From positions 1 to 64,000 of the forward strand of contig CAZWVH010000002.1 of NCBI GenBank assembly GCA_964636945.1: a stretch of DNA of 64,000 nt, in the 5' to 3' direction. Numbering within the stretch: position 1 is the stretch's first letter; each line of letters begins with the position of its first letter. The translations under genes and the position numbers were made by a program. The stretch is from CAZADA01 sp964636945 (GTDB lineage: Bacteria > Pseudomonadota > Alphaproteobacteria > Caulobacterales > Maricaulaceae). The notes below the pieces were generated by a model. That model worked only from the letters and a program-made list of their open reading frames with translations, was not told the DNA's origin and made no database searches. This document shows positions 36,477 to 45,206 of the stretch, piece after piece.

Positions 36477-37241
36477 ATGAAAAAATTGTTTTTGGCGGCC
36501 GTCACAGTGGGTGTGAGCGCATGCACAACCACGACTCCACCGGCAAACGCGCCGGCTGCGCAGCAAGCTGTCTATGCGCCGCAATCATTCCAGCGCACTG
36601 GTGATTTTGTCCAAGAAATGTCGGGCATGATCTTGCCAGAGTCGGTCGGTGATTTTGAACGAACCACCATCACGCGGTTTCGCACCGATGGCAGCGACAT
36701 TTCCGCCAGTTACGCCAAGAACAAGAATGGCCCACGTTCAATCGACGCCACGGTCTATTCCTACGCAGGTCTGGTCGGCGCCATCCAAGTGGAAAGCGAG
36801 GGGGAAAGCGAACTCTTTGATCAATTTCTCGCCAATATGTTGGGGCGAGAGCTGGGATGCCAACAGGAATGGGCGGACGCCCAGAACGCCATCGTGCAGC
36901 GCTTTGAGGGCGCGAAAGTCCTGGATGAAGGGCAGATGGACCTCGTCAATGGCGATCGGACCTTTAACACCCAATTCGTCCGTTACACTTTCTCTAGCCA
37001 GCCGGGATTGCGCGAGCCTGACTTTGCCACTGAGCTTTACCTCATCTGCCCCGTCGGTTCGGCCTGGTCGGTCAAATACCGCTTCACCTACGAGAGATTT
37101 GACGGCGCGCGTGCGGCGATTGACGCCTTCATGAATGATTTAGCCATCACCATCCCCGATGACGCAGGAACCGACATTCAACGCCTGCTTGATGATCAGT
37201 TGGACGCCGCGCCCGTTGGTGATACGGGCATCGAGACCTAA
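36477..37241 (+). CDS. Hypothetical lipoprotein
   Basis: The 254-residue product has a lipoprotein signal (MKKLFLAAVTVGVSAC, lipobox VSAC, Cys16) and a Thr/Pro/Ala-rich linker. The globular part (about 45-230) shows alternating strands (TTITRFRTDGSDISASY, IDATVYSYAG, WSVKYRFTYERFDGARAAID) and a pair of cysteines (GCQQEW, LICPVG). I do not recognise the family. It lies antisense between fabD and fabG, its stop sharing CTAA with the fabD stop (37238-37241). Confidence 0.7.
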   Translation: MKKLFLAAVTVGVSACTTTTPPANAPAAQQAVYAPQSFQRTGDFVQEMSGMILPESVGDFERTTITRFRTDGSDISASYAKNKNGPRSIDATVYSYAGLVGAIQVESEGESELFDQFLANMLGRELGCQQEWADAQNAIVQRFEGAKVLDEGQMDLVNGDRTFNTQFVRYTFSSQPGLREPDFATELYLICPVGSAWSVKYRFTYERFDGARAAIDAFMNDLAITIPDDAGTDIQRLLDDQLDAAPVGDTGIET

Positions 37242-38203
37242 CCGCCGTCCAACGCCTTGGCAAATGCCTCCAGATTGTCAGGGCTGTTGAGCGCCATGCC
37301 GGTCACGTTTGGCGCGGCGCGTTTGAGCATGCCGGTCAGCACATTGCCCGCGCCCGCCTCGGCCATCATGGTCACGCCGCCGCCATGGTCGTCTGCCGGT
37401 GTCGCCATCCAGGCTGAGCATTCGCGCCAGCGCACCGTGGCGGTGATCTGCTGGACTAACAGTTCGCGGATGCGATTGGGATCTGTCTCAGGTTGGGCGG
37501 TGACGTTAGCGACCACCGGCACGCGCGGCGGCTTCAGGTCAACATGGGCCAGCGCCTTTTCCATGGCGTCGGCGGCCGGTTGCATCAGCGAACAATGAAA
37601 AGGCGCGGACACCGGCAACATTTTGGCAAGTTTGATCCCGTGCTGTTTCACTGCAGCGGCCGCGGCCTCCACGGCGGCTTTGGCGCCGGAGATCACCACT
37701 TGGCCTGGCGTGTTGTCATTGGCGATTTCGCACACGCCATGGATGGCGCTGGCCGCACACAATTGCTCGGCCTGCTCCAATTCCGCGCCCAAGAGCGCCG
37801 CCATAGCGCCCTCACCCACCGGCACGGCGGTTTGCATGGCCTGGCCACGTTGTTTGAGCAACCGCGCAGCATCTGCAATGGTCAACGCGCCCGCCGCGGC
37901 CAACGCGGAATATTCGCCCAGGCTGTGGCCGGCCACGTAAGCGGCGCGGTCGGCTTTGACTCCAAAGTCAGTCTCCAACGCCGCCATCACGGCGAGACTG
38001 GCCGCCATCAGCGCTGGCTGGGCGTTTTCAGTCAGGGTGAGTTCGTCGGCAGGCCCATCGAACATCAATGTCGAAAGATTCTGGGATAGCGCCTCGTCGA
38101 CTTGATCCAGCACGGCGCGGGCAGACGGAAACGCGTCGGCGACGGGTTTGGCCATGCCGGGCGCTTGGCTGCCTTGCCCGGGAAAAATGAATGCGAGCGC
38201 CAT
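37238..38203 (-). CDS. fabD: Malonyl-CoA:ACP transacylase
   Basis: The 321-residue enzyme loads malonate onto ACP. It starts LAFIFPGQGSQAPGM, has the nucleophile elbow VAGHSLGEYSALAAAGAL (catalytic Ser), the Arg in LLKQRGQAMQTAVP, and a His region in LPVSAPFHCSLMQPAA. It is divergent from rpsF across 242 bases. Its stop overlaps the convergent lipoprotein gene by four bases, so it is detached from the fabG transcript. Confidence 0.97.
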   Translation of the reverse strand: MALAFIFPGQGSQAPGMAKPVADAFPSARAVLDQVDEALSQNLSTLMFDGPADELTLTENAQPALMAASLAVMAALETDFGVKADRAAYVAGHSLGEYSALAAAGALTIADAARLLKQRGQAMQTAVPVGEGAMAALLGAELEQAEQLCAASAIHGVCEIANDNTPGQVVISGAKAAVEAAAAAVKQHGIKLAKMLPVSAPFHCSLMQPAADAMEKALAHVDLKPPRVPVVANVTAQPETDPNRIRELLVQQITATVRWRECSAWMATPADDHGGGVTMMAEAGAGNVLTGMLKRAAPNVTGMALNSPDNLEAFAKALDGG

Positions 38204-38320
38204 GTCGGGACTCCCTGATTTGTCTCTCTTTACAAAAATTCAATTGACGCCGTCTGTGACCCACTTTGGCTCATGCAGACAAGCACCTTGCATTAATTGA
38301 AGAAATGCGTATTCAACCCG

Positions 38321-38347
38321 CTTGGCTTGCGGTCTGCCGGACTCAAG
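38321..38347 (+). promoter_or_regulatory. Hairpin in the rpsF leader, possible S6:S18 autoregulatory element
   Basis: CTTG (38321-38324) and CAAG (38344-38347) can close a stem above an inner GTC/GAC pairing around TGCCG, in the long leader before rpsF. Many bacterial rpsF leaders carry an S6:S18-binding structure with an exposed CCG, and this segment has CCG in the loop. The match is by eye only. TTGACG at about 38243 could be the -35 of the rpsF promoter. Confidence 0.25.
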
Positions 38348-38445
38348 AACGCCAGATGGGCTGGTGTTTGTCACGTCAGAGCCACCGCGCCCTCGCCCGA
38401 CCCTTCGGTGAGCGCGCGCCGCACGCCTCGGCGAAGGGAGAGACC

Positions 38446-38817
38446 ATGCCGCTTTACGAGCACGTGTTCATTGCACGTCAAGATATTTCCAGCCAGCAGA
38501 CCGACGAACTGGCTGAAGAATTTAGCAAGATCCTCACCGACAATGGCGCTGAAATCATCAAGACCGAGTCTTGGGGTTTGCGCTCACTGCAGTATCGGAT
38601 CAAGAAAAACCGCAAGGGCCATTACATGCTTTTGGGCGTGAATGCTCCGCCAGAGGCCATTGCGGAGCTTGAACGTCAGCAGCGCATCCATGACGACATT
38701 CTTCGCTATATGACGGTCAAAGTGGATGAGATCGACACCGACTCGCCCTCGCCCATCCTGTCGAAACGCGAAGAGCGCCGTAAGCGCGACCGCGATGGCG
38801 ACTCACGCGGCGACTGA
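38446..38817 (+). CDS. rpsF: Small ribosomal subunit protein bS6
   Basis: The 123-residue protein binds 16S rRNA together with bS18. It starts [15 protein letters not shown] with GAAGGGAGAG upstream and contains [26 protein letters not shown] sequence ([14 protein letters not shown]) and a charged C-terminal tail ([17 protein letters not shown]). The longer open frame to 38266 is leader sequence. rpsR follows after 35 bases. Confidence 0.97.
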   Translation: MPLYEHVFIARQDISSQQTDELAEEFSKILTDNGAEIIKTESWGLRSLQYRIKKNRKGHYMLLGVNAPPEAIAELERQQRIHDDILRYMTVKVDEIDTDSPSPILSKREERRKRDRDGDSRGD

Positions 38818-38852
38818 TCGCACAGCGCCGCAACATAACGAGAGCAAATATT

Positions 38853-39110
38853 ATGGTTGATCGTCTCAACATTACCAATCTTCCCCAGCGCCGGGCGTTT
38901 AGCCGACGCCGGAAAGTGTGCCCCTTCTCTTCGGACAAAGCTCCGAAGATTGACTATAAAGACCCCAAGCTTCTGCAGCGCTATCTGTCCGAGCGCGGCA
39001 AAATCGTGCCCTCGCGCATCACTGCCGTGTCCCAAAAGAAGCAACGTGAACTGGCCCGGGCCATCAAACGTGCGCGCTATTTGGCGCTGTTGCCCTACGC
39101 TGTGGATTAA
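38853..39110 (+). CDS. rpsR: Small ribosomal subunit protein bS18
   Basis: The 85-residue basic protein has the family core [25 protein letters not shown] and [20 protein letters not shown]. It forms a heterodimer with bS6 on the platform of the 30S subunit. It lies within rpsF-rpsR-rplI, 11 bases before rplI. A single cysteine (VCPFSS) is in the usual N-terminal position. Confidence 0.97.
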   Translation: MVDRLNITNLPQRRAFSRRRKVCPFSSDKAPKIDYKDPKLLQRYLSERGKIVPSRITAVSQKKQRELARAIKRARYLALLPYAVD

Positions 39111-39121
39111 GGAGCGCAAAC

Positions 39122-39769
39122 ATGAATGTCATTCTGTTAGAGCGCGTCGAATCGCTGGGCGGCATGGGCGATGAAGTCAAAGTCAAAGATGGCTATGCGC
39201 GAAATTTCCTCCTTCCAAAGGGCAAAGCCCTGCGGGCAACCGAGGAGAACCGCCAAAGATTCGAACGCGAACGCGATGTGTTGGAAAAGCTCAATGCCGA
39301 GCGTCGTGACGCCGCCTCCGGCCTCGCCAACGGCTTGGACGGGGAATCCATTGTTTTGATCCGACAAGCTGGCGAAAGCGGTCAGCTGTATGGTTCGGTC
39401 ACCGCGCGCGACATCGCCGAGGCGGTGTCCACAGATGGACGCAGCGTCACCCGCGGCCAAGTGGCCATCGACGCTCCGATCAAGGCCATCGGCGTTCATC
39501 CCGTGAAAATCAGGCTCCACCCAGAAGTGGTCGCCGAAGTTTCTGTGAATGTGGCCCGCACGCCAGATGAGGCTGATCGCCAAGCACGCGGCGAGGACGT
39601 CATCGCATCTCAAGCCGATGAGGACCGCGCCATCGCCGAAGCGCAGGCCGCGGAATTGTTCGAAGCCAACGCTGAGCGCGAAGGCTTTGGGACGGATGGA
39701 GAATCGCCATCGTCCGCCGACGAAGGGGATGCTCCGTCCCCAGATGGTGAATCAGATTCCACCACCTGA
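39122..39769 (+). CDS. rplI: Large ribosomal subunit protein bL9
   Basis: The 215-residue protein binds 23S rRNA. The N domain [37 protein letters not shown] and the C domain ([38 protein letters not shown]) are intact. It is longer than the usual 150 residues because of an acidic, Ser/Asp/Gly-rich tail (about 160-215), a common alphaproteobacterial addition. It ends the ribosomal operon before a strong terminator. Confidence 0.97.
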   Translation: MNVILLERVESLGGMGDEVKVKDGYARNFLLPKGKALRATEENRQRFERERDVLEKLNAERRDAASGLANGLDGESIVLIRQAGESGQLYGSVTARDIAEAVSTDGRSVTRGQVAIDAPIKAIGVHPVKIRLHPEVVAEVSVNVARTPDEADRQARGEDVIASQADEDRAIAEAQAAELFEANAEREGFGTDGESPSSADEGDAPSPDGESDSTT

Positions 39770-39798
39770 CCGTCATCATTTAACGCTTCATTAACCAC

Positions 39799-39836
39799 GC
39801 GCGTCGCCTTCTACGGGCGACGCGCTGGTCTTATTT
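39799..39836 (+). terminator. Intrinsic terminator of the rpsF-rpsR-rplI operon
   Basis: GCGCGTCGCC (39799-39808) and GGCGACGCGC (39816-39825) form a perfect 10-bp stem with a 7-base loop, followed by TGGTCTTATTT. It lies 30 bases after the rplI stop and before the dnaB start region. Confidence 0.75.
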
Positions 39837-39931
39837 GAGAAGCGCCGCCCAATTAGGCTGACCTGGGAAAAGTCTTTGTGTCGCTTGGGTTTTGGCGAAA
39901 ACCGTTCGGCGCGTCGAGTATGGAGACGTAC

Positions 39932-41455
39932 ATGCCCGACGGACATTTGTTTGCTAATGGCGAGGCCGCGGCCTCCGACTTCGTTCCGCACAATATCGAC
40001 GCGGAACAGGCGATTCTTGGCGCTATTTTGAGCGACAATGAGTGCTTGCACCGTGTGGAAGACGTGTTGCGTTCCGAGCACTTTTACGACCCGATTCACG
40101 GCCGAATTTTCGACGCCGCGCGCGCATTGGTCAATCGCAATGACGTGGCCGACGCCATCACACTCGGCCCATTTGCCGATCAGGATGAAGGCTTGAGCGC
40201 GTTGGGCGGCGGCGATTACCTGGTGGAGTTGATGGCCGGTGCGTGCTCCACCGCCACTGCCGTTGAATACGGCAAATTTCTGCGCGACCTGGCTTTGCGT
40301 CGGGAACTGATTCGCGTGGGCGGCGACATCGAACATGATGCGCGCGGCGACCAGGACGCCCCTGCTCCCGAGCTGTTGGAGCGCGCTGAGCGCAGCCTGT
40401 TCTCGCTCGCTGAAACCGGCCGGGCCAATCGTGGTTTCGTCAAATTTGTGGACGCCCTGACCACATCGGTCAAGATGATCGACGCGGCCTATAAGCGTGA
40501 AGGGCACTTGTCGGGGCTATCGACGGGATTTTCTGATCTCGACCGATTGCTCGGCGGGTTGCATCCGTCTGACCTCATTATTCTTGCCGGCCGTCCCTCC
40601 ATGGGCAAAACCGCATTGGCCACGAACATCGCGTTCAACATTGCGAAGAAATACCGTGCCGAAGCCGGCGAAGACGGCAAGGCGAAAGCGGCGGACGGCG
40701 GCGTTGTGGCGTTCTTCTCCCTGGAAATGTCGTCAGAGCAATTGGCGACCCGTATCTTATCGCAGGAATCGGGCATCAGCTCGCACTTCCTGCGCACCGG
40801 TGAGATCGAGCCGCATCAATTTGAAGACGTGGTTGAGGCCGCTGGACGTATTGAGCGCGCGCCGCTGCACATTGATGACACGGGCGGCATCTCCATCGGA
40901 CAGCTGGCCGCGCGTGCGCGTCGCCTCAAACGCACGGTCGGTCTCGATCTGATCGTGGTGGACTACCTTCAGTTGGTCACTGGGTCCGGTGGACGCGGCG
41001 GAGATTCCAACCGTGTACAAGAAGTCACTGAGGTTACCCAAGGACTTAAGGCCATGGCGAAGGACCTTAATGTCCCCGTGTTGGCGCTCGCCCAGCTGTC
41101 ACGCCAAGTGGAGCAGCGCGATGACAAGCGCCCGCAACTCTCAGACCTGCGCGAATCTGGCTCGATCGAGCAGGACGCGGACGCCGTCATGTTTGTGTTC
41201 CGCGAGGAATACTATGTGAAACGCCGCGAACCACGGCCCGACCACGCCGACTACGCTGAGTGGGAAGACGAAATGAACCGAGTGCGCAACCGCGCGGAGA
41301 TCATCATTTCCAAGCAGCGCCATGGCCCCATTGACACAGTCGAAGTGCAATTTGACCAGCGTTTGACCCGGTTCAGTGATCTTGCGCCCGAGGACCGCTA
41401 TCCGCAGGTTGAGAATGCTGCTGCGCCAAAAGCGCCAGCGCCCAGCCTTGGCTAG
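39932..41455 (+). CDS. dnaB: Replicative DNA helicase
   Basis: The 507-residue hexameric helicase unwinds the fork. The N domain begins VPHNIDAEQAILGAILSDNECL. The RecA-like domain has Walker A in ILAGRPSMGKTALATNIA, VAFFSLEMSSEQLATRIL, LIVVDYLQLV (Walker B) and QLSRQVEQRDDKRPQLSDLRESGSIEQDAD. The ATG at 39932 has GGAG six bases upstream; an ATG at 39920 and a GTG at 39878 are open but less likely. alr follows. Confidence 0.96.
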   Translation: MPDGHLFANGEAAASDFVPHNIDAEQAILGAILSDNECLHRVEDVLRSEHFYDPIHGRIFDAARALVNRNDVADAITLGPFADQDEGLSALGGGDYLVELMAGACSTATAVEYGKFLRDLALRRELIRVGGDIEHDARGDQDAPAPELLERAERSLFSLAETGRANRGFVKFVDALTTSVKMIDAAYKREGHLSGLSTGFSDLDRLLGGLHPSDLIILAGRPSMGKTALATNIAFNIAKKYRAEAGEDGKAKAADGGVVAFFSLEMSSEQLATRILSQESGISSHFLRTGEIEPHQFEDVVEAAGRIERAPLHIDDTGGISIGQLAARARRLKRTVGLDLIVVDYLQLVTGSGGRGGDSNRVQEVTEVTQGLKAMAKDLNVPVLALAQLSRQVEQRDDKRPQLSDLRESGSIEQDADAVMFVFREEYYVKRREPRPDHADYAEWEDEMNRVRNRAEIIISKQRHGPIDTVEVQFDQRLTRFSDLAPEDRYPQVENAAAPKAPAPSLG

Positions 41456-41533
41456 ATTTTGGGCCAGGGTCTAGGCTAGCGCTGACTCACCAGAACGCTT
41501 GATCGCGCGCATGAGAGGCGGGAATGTGTGCAC

Positions 41534-42712
41534 ATGCACAATCCACCTTCTGTCCGCGCCACACGACGTCCTGACGTCCCCTGTGCAACGCGGGACTGCG
41601 CCCAGCCGCATTTGACCATTGATCTTGATGCGCTGCGGGCGAACTACCGCGCGGCGGGCCAAGCGTGTTCTCCCGCAAAAACCGGCGCTGCGGTCAAAGC
41701 TAACGCCTATGGGCTGGGCATTGCGCCGGTGGCGCGCGCCTTGTGCGCGGAAGGGTGCGAGACCTTCTTTGTGGCGACCACAATCGAGGGCGCGGAGCTG
41801 CGGCAGTGTTTGGCGCCTGCGGCGCTTCCAGAAATTTTCATCCTGGACGGCGTGCAGGCGGGTGAGTGGGCCATTGCGTTTGAGCACGGCCTGTCGCCCG
41901 TCATCAATTCAAGCCAACAGCTTCGCACCTGGCTCAAAGCGCGGGCTGAGCAAAACAGTGATCTTTGCGCGGCGATCCATGTGGACACCGGCATGAACCG
42001 GCTGGGCTTTCGATTTGATGACTTTGCCCAAGTCCTGAACGCGCCCGACGCCTTGCGCAACGCCAATATCACAATGGTGATGAGTCATTTGGCGTGCGCG
42101 GATACGCCTGATCACCCCATGAACCGAAAACAATTGAAGCACTTTCGCGAGATCGTCGCACTCGTTTCAGCAACCAACCCGGAAATCCGCTTCAGCCTCG
42201 CCAATTCGGGCGGCGTGTTTATGGGCCCAGACTTTGGTTTTGATCTGACCCGCCCAGGCATCGCGCTCTATGGCGGCCTGCCCCACTTGAACCGCGAGCA
42301 TGTCATGCGGCCGGTCGCGAGCCTCACTGCTCCCATCCTACAATTCAGTGAAGTTCACCCCGGTGAGTCGGTTGGCTATGGCGCTGAATTCACCGCCTCC
42401 TCTACGCGGCGCACCGCGACTGTGGCGTTGGGTTATGCCGACGGCTTCTTGCGCAGCGGCGCCCATGGCGGCTATGGGTTCTATGACAATGTGCGCACTC
42501 CAATTCTGGGACGCGTTTCGATGGATCTCATCGTGGTGGACATGACCGACGCGCCTCCAGCAATTGAGGGCGAACAGATCGAATTTTTAGGGCCCCATGT
42601 CCTGCTGGACGATGTCGCCGACATTGCCGGCACTGCGGCCTATGAGGTGCTCACGCGCCTGGGTCCAAGATGTATGCGGACGTATTTGGGGGAGGTCGCG
42701 TGGCCGTCATAA
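41534..42712 (+). CDS. alr: Alanine racemase
   Basis: The 392-residue PLP enzyme interconverts L- and D-alanine for peptidoglycan. The PLP lysine lies in AAVKANAYGLGIAPVA. HVDTGMNRLGFRFDD, LANSGGVFMGPDFGFDLTRPGIALYG and the second active-site Tyr region SVGYGAEFTASSTRRTATVALGYADG are present, and the C terminus has GRVSMDLIVVDMTD. The first in-frame start is a GTG at 41528; I favour the ATG at 41534. The mlaE start overlaps its 3' end. Confidence 0.95.
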   Translation: MHNPPSVRATRRPDVPCATRDCAQPHLTIDLDALRANYRAAGQACSPAKTGAAVKANAYGLGIAPVARALCAEGCETFFVATTIEGAELRQCLAPAALPEIFILDGVQAGEWAIAFEHGLSPVINSSQQLRTWLKARAEQNSDLCAAIHVDTGMNRLGFRFDDFAQVLNAPDALRNANITMVMSHLACADTPDHPMNRKQLKHFREIVALVSATNPEIRFSLANSGGVFMGPDFGFDLTRPGIALYGGLPHLNREHVMRPVASLTAPILQFSEVHPGESVGYGAEFTASSTRRTATVALGYADGFLRSGAHGGYGFYDNVRTPILGRVSMDLIVVDMTDAPPAIEGEQIEFLGPHVLLDDVADIAGTAAYEVLTRLGPRCMRTYLGEVAWPS

Positions 42713-43491
42713 GCGCAGTTTTGTCGCCAGTGCGATCTGTCGGCGCCGCGGTGCTCGGTACGTGCCAGTCAGCTGGCGCGATCACCCTGTTTGCCGTTCA
42801 TGCGGTGGCCTGCATCTTTAGCGCGCCAATTTTTGGCGGCCAACTCATCCGGCAGCTGGTCCGCATTGGCTATTTCTCGCTCCCGGTGGTGGGATTGACC
42901 GCCATATTCACGGGCGCGTCGCTGGCCATCAACACCGTGTCGGGCAGCGGTGATCAGGCCGAGCTCATCTTACCCAACATCATCAGCTTCGGCATTATCC
43001 GCGAGTTGGGGCCGGTCATTGCCGCCTTGATGCTCGCGGGCCGAGTGTCGGCAGCCATCGCCGCTGAACTTGGCACCATGCGCGTGACCGAACAAATCGA
43101 CGCGCTCACCACCCTATCCACAGATCCATTTCGCTATCTGGTGGCGCCGCGGATTGCGGCCGGCGTAATCGCCTTGCCACTATTGGTCATTGTCGCCGAC
43201 CTGCTCGGCATTTTTGGTGGTTTTTTGATTGCCACACAAATCCTGGACATGGGCGGGGCGACATTCGTCAATCGCGTGCGTGACGCCATGGATGCGGGAG
43301 ACGTCCTCACCGGCTTGTTCAAAGCAGGCGTGTTCGGGTTTTTGCTGACCTTGATGGGCTGCTATCACGGTTATCTCAGCCGGGGCGGCGCACAGGGCGT
43401 GGGCCGGGCCACCACCAATGCAGTCTCTTCGGCAATGATCTTGATCATCGCGGCAAACTTCATCATCGGCAGGATATTCGTGGGCGCATGA
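42700..43491 (+). CDS. mlaE: MlaE-family phospholipid ABC transporter permease
   Basis: The 263-residue membrane protein has five or six predicted helices and the MlaE core: FTGASLAINTVSG, SFGIIRELGPVIAALMLAGRVSAAIAAELGTMRVTEQIDAL and VAPRIAAGVIALPLLVIVADLLGIFGG. With MlaF and MlaD it handles retrograde or anterograde phospholipid traffic. The frame opens at an ATG (42670), but GTG 42700 has GGGGGAGG just upstream and fits the family start; it overlaps alr by 13 bases. The stop overlaps mlaF (ATGA). Confidence 0.92.
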   Translation: MAVISAVLSPVRSVGAAVLGTCQSAGAITLFAVHAVACIFSAPIFGGQLIRQLVRIGYFSLPVVGLTAIFTGASLAINTVSGSGDQAELILPNIISFGIIRELGPVIAALMLAGRVSAAIAAELGTMRVTEQIDALTTLSTDPFRYLVAPRIAAGVIALPLLVIVADLLGIFGGFLIATQILDMGGATFVNRVRDAMDAGDVLTGLFKAGVFGFLLTLMGCYHGYLSRGGAQGVGRATTNAVSSAMILIIAANFIIGRIFVGA

Positions 43492-44261
43492 CGACGTTTA
43501 AATTGTCCGTTCACGGGCTGAAGAAAGCCTTCGGCCCGAAAAAAGTACTCAATGGCTTCGACCTTGACGTAGCCGAGGGGCAATCGATCGTCATCATTGG
43601 CGGTTCAGGCACCGGCAAGTCCGTGGCGCTTAAATGCATTCTCGGCCTGATTACGCCCGATGCCGGGGAAATCCTTGTGGACGGGGAAGACATTACAAAA
43701 CTGAAGGCCAGCGAACGTCGCGAACGCATGGCCAAATTTGGCATGCTGTTTCAAGGCGGCGCTCTGTTTGACAGCCTGAAGATTTGGGAAAACGTGGCCT
43801 TCCGTCTCATTCACGCCGACGGCGTCCACCGGGGCGAGGCGCGCGAACGCGCGATCGAAGCGCTCGGTCAAGTCAATCTGCCGCCGGAGACGGCTGATCT
43901 GCGACCGGCCGAGCTATCGGGAGGGATGCAGAAACGGGTGAGCCTGGCGCGCGCCATCGCCGCACGCCCTGAGATCATCTTTTTCGACGAACCCACCACC
44001 GGTCTTGATCCCATCACCGCTGACGTGATCAACGACTTAATCGTCAAACAGGTCAAGGCATTGGGCGCTTCGGCCGTGTCAATCACCCATGATATGGCCT
44101 CAGCGCGCAAGATTGCCGACGACATCGCGATGATCTATGGCGGCGAAATAATCTGGCGCGGGCCGGCTGCGGATATCGAAAATTCGGGCAATGATTACGT
44201 GGATCAATTCATCCATGGTCACGCAGACGGCCCCATCAAGGTCGACGCGCGCCGCGCCTAA
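43488..44261 (+). CDS. mlaF: MlaF-family phospholipid ABC transporter ATPase
   Basis: The 257-residue ATPase powers MlaE. It has Walker A in IIGGSGTGKSVALKCILGL, a Q-loop in GMLFQGGALFDSLKIWENVAF, the ABC signature LSGGMQKRVSLARAIA, Walker B EIIFFDEPTTGLDP and the switch His in VSITHDMASARKIADDIAM. It is translationally coupled to mlaE. A hairpin with T-run 20 bases downstream probably ends the dnaB/alr/mlaEF transcript. Confidence 0.96.
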   Translation: MTTFKLSVHGLKKAFGPKKVLNGFDLDVAEGQSIVIIGGSGTGKSVALKCILGLITPDAGEILVDGEDITKLKASERRERMAKFGMLFQGGALFDSLKIWENVAFRLIHADGVHRGEARERAIEALGQVNLPPETADLRPAELSGGMQKRVSLARAIAARPEIIFFDEPTTGLDPITADVINDLIVKQVKALGASAVSITHDMASARKIADDIAMIYGGEIIWRGPAADIENSGNDYVDQFIHGHADGPIKVDARRA

Positions 44262-44281
44262 CGCAATCCCAGCCTCAGGAC

Positions 44282-44312
44282 ATTCCAGCACGTCAGTTGG
44301 TGCAGGAATTTT
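44282..44312 (+). terminator. Probable intrinsic terminator after mlaF
   Basis: ATTCC-A-GCAC pairs with GTGC-A-GGAAT (9 bp with one A-A mismatch) around an 8-base loop, followed by TTTT after the stem. It lies 20 bases beyond the mlaF stop and before the convergent IalB-family gene. Confidence 0.55.
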
Positions 44313-44368
44313 GCGCGTCCCGACGCAGGGGCTGGGCGCCATTCACGTCACACCGACCGCTTTACCGA

Positions 44369-44902
44369 TTAACCGGGTGAGATCTGATTAAACGCAGCTG
44401 TGAACCCAATCAGCGTCACGGGAAGCTGTACGCCCTGGCCATCGGCCCTGCGAAATCCGATTTTCATCGTGTTGCCGGCTTTCATCTCAGTGATCTGTTG
44501 CGGCTCCATTTGAAACTGCGACAAGCAGCCATTGGGATCGCACACGCTAAAGGGCGCGTTGCCCGTGCGCCCATCATCCACCTGTAGCAGCAGCCCAGCA
44601 GGCAACAATACGCCCAGCGGCACCCTGATTAGGGCCGTCGGAGCACCGGATTGCCCGGGCGGGTAGAAAATTGTGAAATCGAAAATCGGTCGTTGGTTTT
44701 CTGGATCGAGCAAAATCTGCGTCATCCGGCAGATCTCAGGAGCTCCGGCGACGGGTGCGCCGCAATCCACGGTCCATTGGCCAGGTGTGGGCATGGCGGG
44801 TGTTTCTTGAGCCAAACTGGGTGACCCGGCAATCATCGCCATACAGGTGGACACGGCAAAAGCGCGAAGTGCGCCATGGATGTTCCGCCAACTGAGTGTC
44901 AT
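44369..44902 (-). CDS. Invasion-associated locus B (IalB) family protein
   Basis: The 177-residue product has a signal peptide ending SPSLAQ (about residue 31). The IalB fold follows: WTVDCGAPVAGAPEICRMTQIL, LIRVPLGVLLPAGLLLQVDDG, FSVCDPNGCLSQFQM and GNTMKIGFRRADGQGVQLPVTLIGF. Four conserved cysteines suggest two disulfides. IalB helps Bartonella enter red cells, but homologues are widespread in free-living Alphaproteobacteria with unknown periplasmic roles. It is divergent from radA. Confidence 0.9.
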   Translation of the reverse strand: MTLSWRNIHGALRAFAVSTCMAMIAGSPSLAQETPAMPTPGQWTVDCGAPVAGAPEICRMTQILLDPENQRPIFDFTIFYPPGQSGAPTALIRVPLGVLLPAGLLLQVDDGRTGNAPFSVCDPNGCLSQFQMEPQQITEMKAGNTMKIGFRRADGQGVQLPVTLIGFTAAFNQISPG

Positions 44903-45206
44903 GAACAGTGTTCCTCATTGCAAAACCTCCGACGATCGTCGCCGGAAGGTCGGTGTTCAACTCTGCCCCGAGTGTGCCGCGTGCGGGCCTTGATTGCGCT
45001 CACGCTCAACATGAGTGGCGCGTCTGGTCAACCGGTCTTTGGCGCCATCCGTGTTACGGATTTTTGGACTAAGCCACGCAAAAGTTGCGATCTCCAATAC
45101 CTATTCTCTCCGAAATCCAGCGTTGAGTCGAGCCAAGCTGTGCACTGCAAGGACCGCGGGCATCTGCACGCTGGCGCGAATCAGCAAGGCGGGTTAGGCC
45201 TCGCCC
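44903..45206. other. 304-base divergent intergenic region with a 12-bp palindrome
   Basis: This gap between the IalB-family gene and radA should hold both promoters. It contains the perfect palindrome CGACGATCGTCG (44930-44941), 28 bases upstream of the IalB-family start, flanked by ACCT/AGGT. A plus-strand frame crosses the gap (44876-45382) but has no recognisable family and runs out of frame into radA, so I do not call a gene. Confidence 0.45.

Noticed and set aside
38266..38445. 60-residue N-terminal extension of bS6
   Set aside because: bS6 proteins start at MPLYEHV and a good ribosome-binding site precedes 38446.
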